Origin: an uncultured Lachnospiraceae bacterium
GTDB lineage: Bacteria; Bacillota; Clostridia; Lachnospirales; Lachnospiraceae
Assembly (NCBI GenBank): GCA_910586125.1
Contig: CAJUHP010000044.1
Span: 1 to 9,843, forward strand
Direction of reading: 5' to 3'
DNA length: 9,843 bases
Shown here: in pieces, positions 6,705 through 9,843 of the stretch
Layout: every line of letters begins with the position of its first letter
Numbering within the stretch: position 1 is the stretch's first letter
Notes under the pieces: model-generated
The model's input: the letters and a program-made list of their open reading frames with translations, nothing else
Databases searched by the model: none
Told to the model about the DNA's origin: nothing
Made by a program: the position numbers and the translations under genes

Positions 6705-7589
6705 ATGAATATAATCGAAACCGAGAAACTCACAAAGTATTACGGAAAAAGCCGCGGCATTATTGATTTGAATCTGACAGTGGAGGAGGGGGACTTTTTT
6801 GGATTCATCGGCCCCAACGGCGCGGGCAAGAGTACAACGATCCGTACCTTGCTGGGGCTGATTAGGGCCACGTCCGGCAGCGCCAGACTGTTTGAAAAGG
6901 ACAGCGCAGACTGTAGACAGGAGATCTTATCCCAGATCGGCTTTATGCCTTCGGAGGCTATGTTTTACAGCGGAATGCGGGTGAAGGAGCTTCTTCGCTT
7001 TTCCGCCGGTCTGAGAAAGCAGAACTGTGACCGGCAGGCGGATGAACTCTGTGAACGCCTGCAGCTAGATCCGGGCAAAAAGATCGAGGAGCTGTCGCTT
7101 GGCAATCGCAAAAAAGTGGGCATTATCTGTGCCTTGCAGCACAAACCGCGGCTCTATATTTTGGACGAACCGACTTCCGGTCTGGATCCGTTGATGCAGC
7201 GGGAGTTTTTTTCCCTGCTTCGGGAGAGAAACCAGGAGGGCGCGACCGTATTTTTATCCTCTCACATTCTTTCCGAGATCCAGCGTCACTGCAACCGGGC
7301 GGCGATTATTAGAATGGGCCGGATGATTGCGTGCGATCAGGTGACGGCGTTAGCCAGAACCAGTGCAAAGCGGGTGACGCTGCATGGAGAGGCAGATTTG
7401 TCCGGACTTTCGTCGATACGGGATGAAAAACGGACGGCGGACGGCGTTACATTTCTTTACGGCGGAGAAATCGGACCGCTCTTACAGAGACTCTCCCAGG
7501 GGCATCTGACCGATCTCACGGTGGCGGAACCAGACCTGGAGGAAGTATTTCTGCACTATTATGGAGAAGAGGGGGGAGAGAAGGAATGA
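6705..7589 (+). CDS. ABC transporter ATP-binding protein (ABC-2/bacitracin-export type)
   Basis: The 294-aa nucleotide-binding subunit powers the permease encoded next. Visible motifs: Walker A GPNGAGKST (residues 36-44), Q-loop region GFMPSE (79-84, with Ser-Glu in place of the usual Gln), signature LSLGN (130-134, a variant of LSGGQ), Walker B with catalytic Glu LYILDEP (150-156), D-loop SGLD (158-161) and H-loop SSH (185-187). The C-terminal 80 residues are the regulatory tail common in BcrA/YtrB-like ATPases and end in a DLEEVFLHYY motif. Length is normal for the family. The stop overlaps the permease start (ATGA at 7586-7589), implying translational coupling. The substrate cannot be read from the sequence; peptide antibiotics, lipids or envelope polymers are typical for the class. 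Confidence 0.93.
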   Translation: MNIIETEKLTKYYGKSRGIIDLNLTVEEGDFFGFIGPNGAGKSTTIRTLLGLIRATSGSARLFEKDSADCRQEILSQIGFMPSEAMFYSGMRVKELLRFSAGLRKQNCDRQADELCERLQLDPGKKIEELSLGNRKKVGIICALQHKPRLYILDEPTSGLDPLMQREFFSLLRERNQEGATVFLSSHILSEIQRHCNRAAIIRMGRMIACDQVTALARTSAKRVTLHGEADLSGLSSIRDEKRTADGVTFLYGGEIGPLLQRLSQGHLTDLTVAEPDLEEVFLHYYGEEGGEKE

Positions 7590-8371
7590 CGATTTTTTTA
7601 CATGAATTAAGACAGAACCGGAACACGATTTTGATCTGGACGGGAGCCGTTGCGTTTCTGATGATGGTCTGCGTCTTTTTATTTCCGGAGATGAAGAGCG
7701 AGGCGGAGAGTATCGGGGATATGTTTTCTTCCATGGGCGGCTTTACGGCGGCTTTTGGCATGGATCGCCTGAATTTTGGGGAATTTTTGGGTTTTTATGG
7801 AATTGAGTGCGGCAATATACTGGGGTTGGGAGGAGCTTGTTTTGCCGCGCTGGCGGCGATTTCCACACTGGCTGGAGAGGAGAAAGAGCACACGGCGGAC
7901 TTTCTGCTGACGCATCCGGTGAGCAGAGAACGGGTGCTGACGGAAAAGCTTTGCGCGGTGGGCGCTTCGCTTCTGATTTTTCATGCAGTCGTTCTGGTTT
8001 TAACGGTTGTCTCCATTTTAGTGGTGGGAGAGGAACCGGATTGGTCCCGGCTGCTACTTCTGCATCTGGCCTACCTTCTGCTGTCGCTGGAAATCGGCGC
8101 GGTCTGCTTCGGTATATCGGCCTTTGGGCGGCGAAATGGCTATGGGATCGGCCTGGGCCTGGCAGCCGGCTTTTATTTTCTGAATATCATAGCCAATCTT
8201 TCGGAAAAAGCGGTGTTCCTGAAATATATCACGCCCTTCGGCTATGCGGAGAGCGCGGATATTTTGAGCGAGGGCAGCCTGCATACCGGCCGGCTTGCGT
8301 TTGGGATGTTCTGCAGCGCGGCGGGAATCCTGGCTGCCTATCTCTGGTATGCCAAGAAAGATATTCGGTAA
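7586..8371 (+). CDS. ABC-2 type transporter permease
   Basis: A 261-aa integral membrane partner of the preceding ATPase. Six hydrophobic segments at about 14-33, 76-94, 122-147, 155-178, 185-204 and 235-254. The cytoplasmic loop after the second segment carries EEKEHTADFLLTHPVSRERVL (98-118), the coupling-helix-like motif (EE..GT..LLL..P.SR) of the ABC-2 permease family. The start overlaps the ATPase stop by ATGA; a G-rich GGGGGGAG tract 8-15 nt upstream can serve as ribosome binding site. Only one ATPase and one permease are present, so the working transporter is probably a dimer of each. No regulator (GntR or two-component) is adjacent. The gene ends 9 nt from the convergent minus-strand gene with no terminator between. 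Confidence 0.9.
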   Translation: MTIFLHELRQNRNTILIWTGAVAFLMMVCVFLFPEMKSEAESIGDMFSSMGGFTAAFGMDRLNFGEFLGFYGIECGNILGLGGACFAALAAISTLAGEEKEHTADFLLTHPVSRERVLTEKLCAVGASLLIFHAVVLVLTVVSILVVGEEPDWSRLLLLHLAYLLLSLEIGAVCFGISAFGRRNGYGIGLGLAAGFYFLNIIANLSEKAVFLKYITPFGYAESADILSEGSLHTGRLAFGMFCSAAGILAAYLWYAKKDIR

Positions 8372-8380
8372 CGATGTGTT

Positions 8381-9010
8381 CTATTTCTCATCGCGCGAAA
8401 AGGTGAGCAGCTCGCCGGCATAGGGAAGCGTCTCGATCCATCGGCAGAATGTATGCCACTCGTCCAGCTTGTGGTCCTTGCGGGCGTGATAGATATTGGT
8501 CAGTGTTTCATAGTTCAGCGTACAGGTGCGCATCTGGTTGTAGCTGGAGGGCAGAAGCTGGATCATATCATACCAGAGCGCCTTGTCCTTTGTCTCCATA
8601 TATTGAAGACGCACCTGCTCCAGATAGGTGATAAAAGTCCGGAAGTGAGCCAGGGAGGCATCCGTCATATGATCGTGGCTGAAATCGTCCAGGACAAACG
8701 GTTTGCTGTGGATTTTGTGCATGGTGGAACAGGAATTGGCGACGGTGGCGACTTTGTAAGTATCGTATTCCTTCCACCAGTAGAGCGGCGCCGTGATATC
8801 AACAGACACAAAAATCATGCGGATAAATTTGCGGTGATCGCTCCCGGCCCGGCACAGCTTCTTCGCCAGACGCAGATCGTTCTCCCCCAGGATGTAGCGG
8901 CCTTCCTCATCATAATGGCTATCGCTCAAGTGCCAGCTATTGAGCGGATTGCGGGCGCCGCGGACGGCGTTTTCCAGATTCATAACATCAGACCGTTCGA
9001 TTCGTAACAT
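8381..9010 (-). CDS. Divergent ThyX-like (flavin-dependent thymidylate synthase fold) protein, catalytic motif not conserved
   Basis: The protein has 209 aa and is read from 9010 down to a TAG at 8381-8383. The start is chosen because GGAGG (9018-9022) stands 7 nt before this ATG; upstream in-frame ATGs lack such a site. It begins with MNLENAVRGARNPLNSW (residues 10-26). LAKKLCRAGSDHRKFIRMIF (48-67), running into VSVDITAPLYWWKEYDTYK (68-86), can be laid against the ThyX pattern of a GHTSPFEH-like turn, a beta strand ending in (I/V)xAP, and the RHRTxSxN(E)xS flavin/dUMP motif. Here the motif position reads TYKVATVANSCS (84-95), so the RHR triad is absent. Near the end, LNYETLTNIYHARKDHKLDEWHTFC resembles the ThyX helix bearing the second Arg. 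By-eye alignment only. It may be a non-catalytic or altered-function homologue; similar short proteins occur in gut Firmicutes and phages as far as I recall. No folate or nucleotide gene is adjacent. Confidence 0.55.
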   Translation of the reverse strand: MLRIERSDVMNLENAVRGARNPLNSWHLSDSHYDEEGRYILGENDLRLAKKLCRAGSDHRKFIRMIFVSVDITAPLYWWKEYDTYKVATVANSCSTMHKIHSKPFVLDDFSHDHMTDASLAHFRTFITYLEQVRLQYMETKDKALWYDMIQLLPSSYNQMRTCTLNYETLTNIYHARKDHKLDEWHTFCRWIETLPYAGELLTFSRDEK

Positions 9011-9017
9011 GCACATT

Positions 9018-9022
9018 CCTCC
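9018..9022 (-). promoter_or_regulatory. Ribosome binding site of the ThyX-like gene
   Basis: On the minus strand GGAGG is followed by AATGTGC and then the chosen ATG at 9010. The earlier overlapping ATG directly abutting the site is too close to be used, and starts further upstream would place this site inside the gene. Confidence 0.75.
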
Positions 9023-9104
9023 GGATTTTTTTTGGCAGTGATCGCCGGCGGCGCCTGCCCGTTTTTCTTGACAGTTTACCATAGGGAACGAAAGCTGGCA
9101 AGCG

Positions 9105-9446
9105 TTACTTTTCTGTCCGGAATCTCATATCTTGCAGAGCGCTTGTTTCGCTGCAATACCTGTCGAACATTTCCAAAATCTGTTCCATAAGAACCGGATC
9201 AGGTTCAAAACACTTTTTCTTATCCAAGTATTCGCTCATAAATTCCGCTTTGGTTTCCGCGTTATATTCTTTGCCATGTTCCCCGACATAGCTCTTATAA
9301 TCAGCATTTAGCTGTTCCCGGTATACCCAAGCCGCCTCGGAATAAAAAAGATAATCGTGCCTTCTATCCTTATAGAGAACAAACTCAAATCTGTCGGAGT
9401 CCCCGAACGCTTCATAATATTTATCATAACCGTATTTTGCAGGAAC
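9105..9446 (-). pseudogene. 3' part of an unrecognised gene lacking a start
   Basis: A frame open from just after a TAG (9447-9449) to TAA (9105-9107) encodes 113 residues of ordinary-looking soluble protein, including KYGYDKYYEAFG, FEFVLYKDRRHDYLFY, SEAAWVYREQLNADYKSYVG and the C-terminus MEQILEMFDRYCSE. No ATG, GTG or TTG occurs early in the frame; the first Met is over 60 residues in. It therefore looks like the surviving tail of a longer gene whose head was lost or replaced by the transposase remnant just upstream. I do not recognise the family. The balanced codon use and lack of internal stops suggest it decayed recently or is expressed by frameshifting from the upstream frame. Confidence 0.5.
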
Positions 9447-9628
9447 CTAGAAACGGTTGCCTTGCAGACGCCAAAAGAATTGCCGATCCGCATCTGCGTC
9501 AAATACCTTGGGTTGTTTTCGTTCCATTCCAGGAGGATCTGGCAGCGCCGGATAATGGATTTGGAAGCCTCTTTTTTATGGATGACAGTCTGTAGCTTAA
9601 TAACATCTGTTTTGGATAAAGAGATCAT
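9437..9628 (-). pseudogene. IS630-like transposase N-terminal (helix-turn-helix) fragment
   Basis: From the ATG at 9628 the frame reads about 64 residues of a helix-turn-helix region: VIHKKEASKSIIRRCQILLE, then YLTQMRIGNSFGVCKATVSRFLQ. This matches the N-terminal DNA-binding part of IS630-family transposases (RA.ILL... then I A..LGVS..TV.R). After the Gln at 9437-9439 the same frame turns into implausible sequence, although it stays open to 9308. No DDE catalytic domain follows in any frame. At the AAAA tract (9435-9438, minus strand) a shift of one base leads into the open frame at 9105-9446. There is no ribosome binding site before the ATG. A dead remnant is the simplest reading; the true boundary with the neighbouring gene is uncertain. 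Confidence 0.55.
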
Positions 9629-9843
9629 ATATTTTTAGGGGCTTGCCATAGTGTCATGCCTTTTTATTTTTATGATGCCAGATAGTACCATATTTATTAA
9701 GCAGAGATTACGCTGGAAAAAGAGAAAAGATTTTAACGGCAATAGTTCATAAAAAAATCAGGAGAGAGGGCGGAAGAACTGACAGAAATCTTTGCGGATG
9801 CAATGGAATTTCAGATCCGCTGGTGGAAATGGTATATTAGTTA
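9629..9843. other. Right-edge stretch with no convincing gene
   Basis: Immediately upstream (minus-strand sense) of the transposase fragment, GGCATGACACTATGGCAAGC (9640-9659) may include the outer end of the former insertion sequence, but no matching inverted repeat is visible in the window. At the far right a plus-strand frame (9746-9843) reads SGERAEELTEIFADAMEFQ and continues IRWWKWYIS to the edge. It looks protein-like but lacks a start with a ribosome binding site and follows a TAG. Possibly a decayed or shifted gene continuing outside. Confidence 0.35.

Noticed and set aside
8453..9007. Plus-strand open frame of 184 codons opposite the ThyX-like gene
   Set aside because: The minus-strand frame has a good ribosome binding site and a coherent conserved-looking protein; the plus frame has neither and only mirrors it.
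9030..9070. T-rich flanks around GGCAG...CTGCC as a plus-strand terminator, and TTGACA at 9068 as a promoter
   Set aside because: The outer stem is only five base pairs with an irregular interior, no plus-strand gene reads into it, and no -10 lies at the right distance from the TTGACA.

Overview
The window looks like chromosome of a gut-type Gram-positive Clostridia (probably Lachnospiraceae). This is inferred from strong AGGAGG-type ribosome binding sites, moderate and patchy GC, secreted BspA-type leucine-rich-repeat (LRR) proteins anchored by C-terminal LysM domains rather than LPXTG, and a Firmicutes-style two-gene ABC-2 transporter. No rRNA, tRNA, CRISPR array or intact mobile element is visible.

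Layout. (1) Positions 2-4432 hold two tandem, same-strand genes for secreted cell-wall-binding LRR proteins. The first is cut by the left edge and carries four 26-residue DUF285/BspA repeats. The second is complete (889 aa) and carries a different LRR type (LRR_5). From a shared Tyr-Val-Pro-Tyr-Glu motif onward both have the same C-terminal half: a putative-Ig-like domain, an X2-like beta domain, a low-complexity linker and two LysM domains. They look like one wall-anchoring chassis carrying different recognition heads. A stable hairpin lies between them. (2) Positions 4433-4781 are non-coding and dominated by two inverted repeats, including a 109-nt near-complete palindrome (4501-4609). (3) Positions 4782-6518 encode an O-antigen ligase/polymerase-like multi-pass membrane protein with a soluble C-terminal tail. 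No other polysaccharide gene is in view. (4) Positions 6705-8371 are a translationally coupled ABC transporter (ATPase plus ABC-2 permease) behind a plausible sigma-A promoter. (5) On the minus strand, 8381-9010 encodes a 209-aa protein that resembles a divergent ThyX (flavin-dependent thymidylate synthase) fold with the catalytic motif not conserved. (6) Positions 9105-9628 (minus) are debris: an IS630-like transposase N-terminus running into the headless 3' part of an unrecognised gene. (7) From 9629 to the right edge there is no convincing gene.

The LRR-LysM pair probably acts at the cell surface, with LysM domains gripping peptidoglycan and LRR heads displayed outward. The ligase-like protein could also act on the envelope, but a functional link is only inference from proximity. 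The ABC pair, the ThyX-like gene and the debris look like separate units. The most interesting points are the chassis-and-head organisation of the LRR pair, the near-identical DNA repeats with one variable dipeptide per repeat, the abrupt loss of repeat homology at position 48, the large palindrome, and the motif-less ThyX-like protein.
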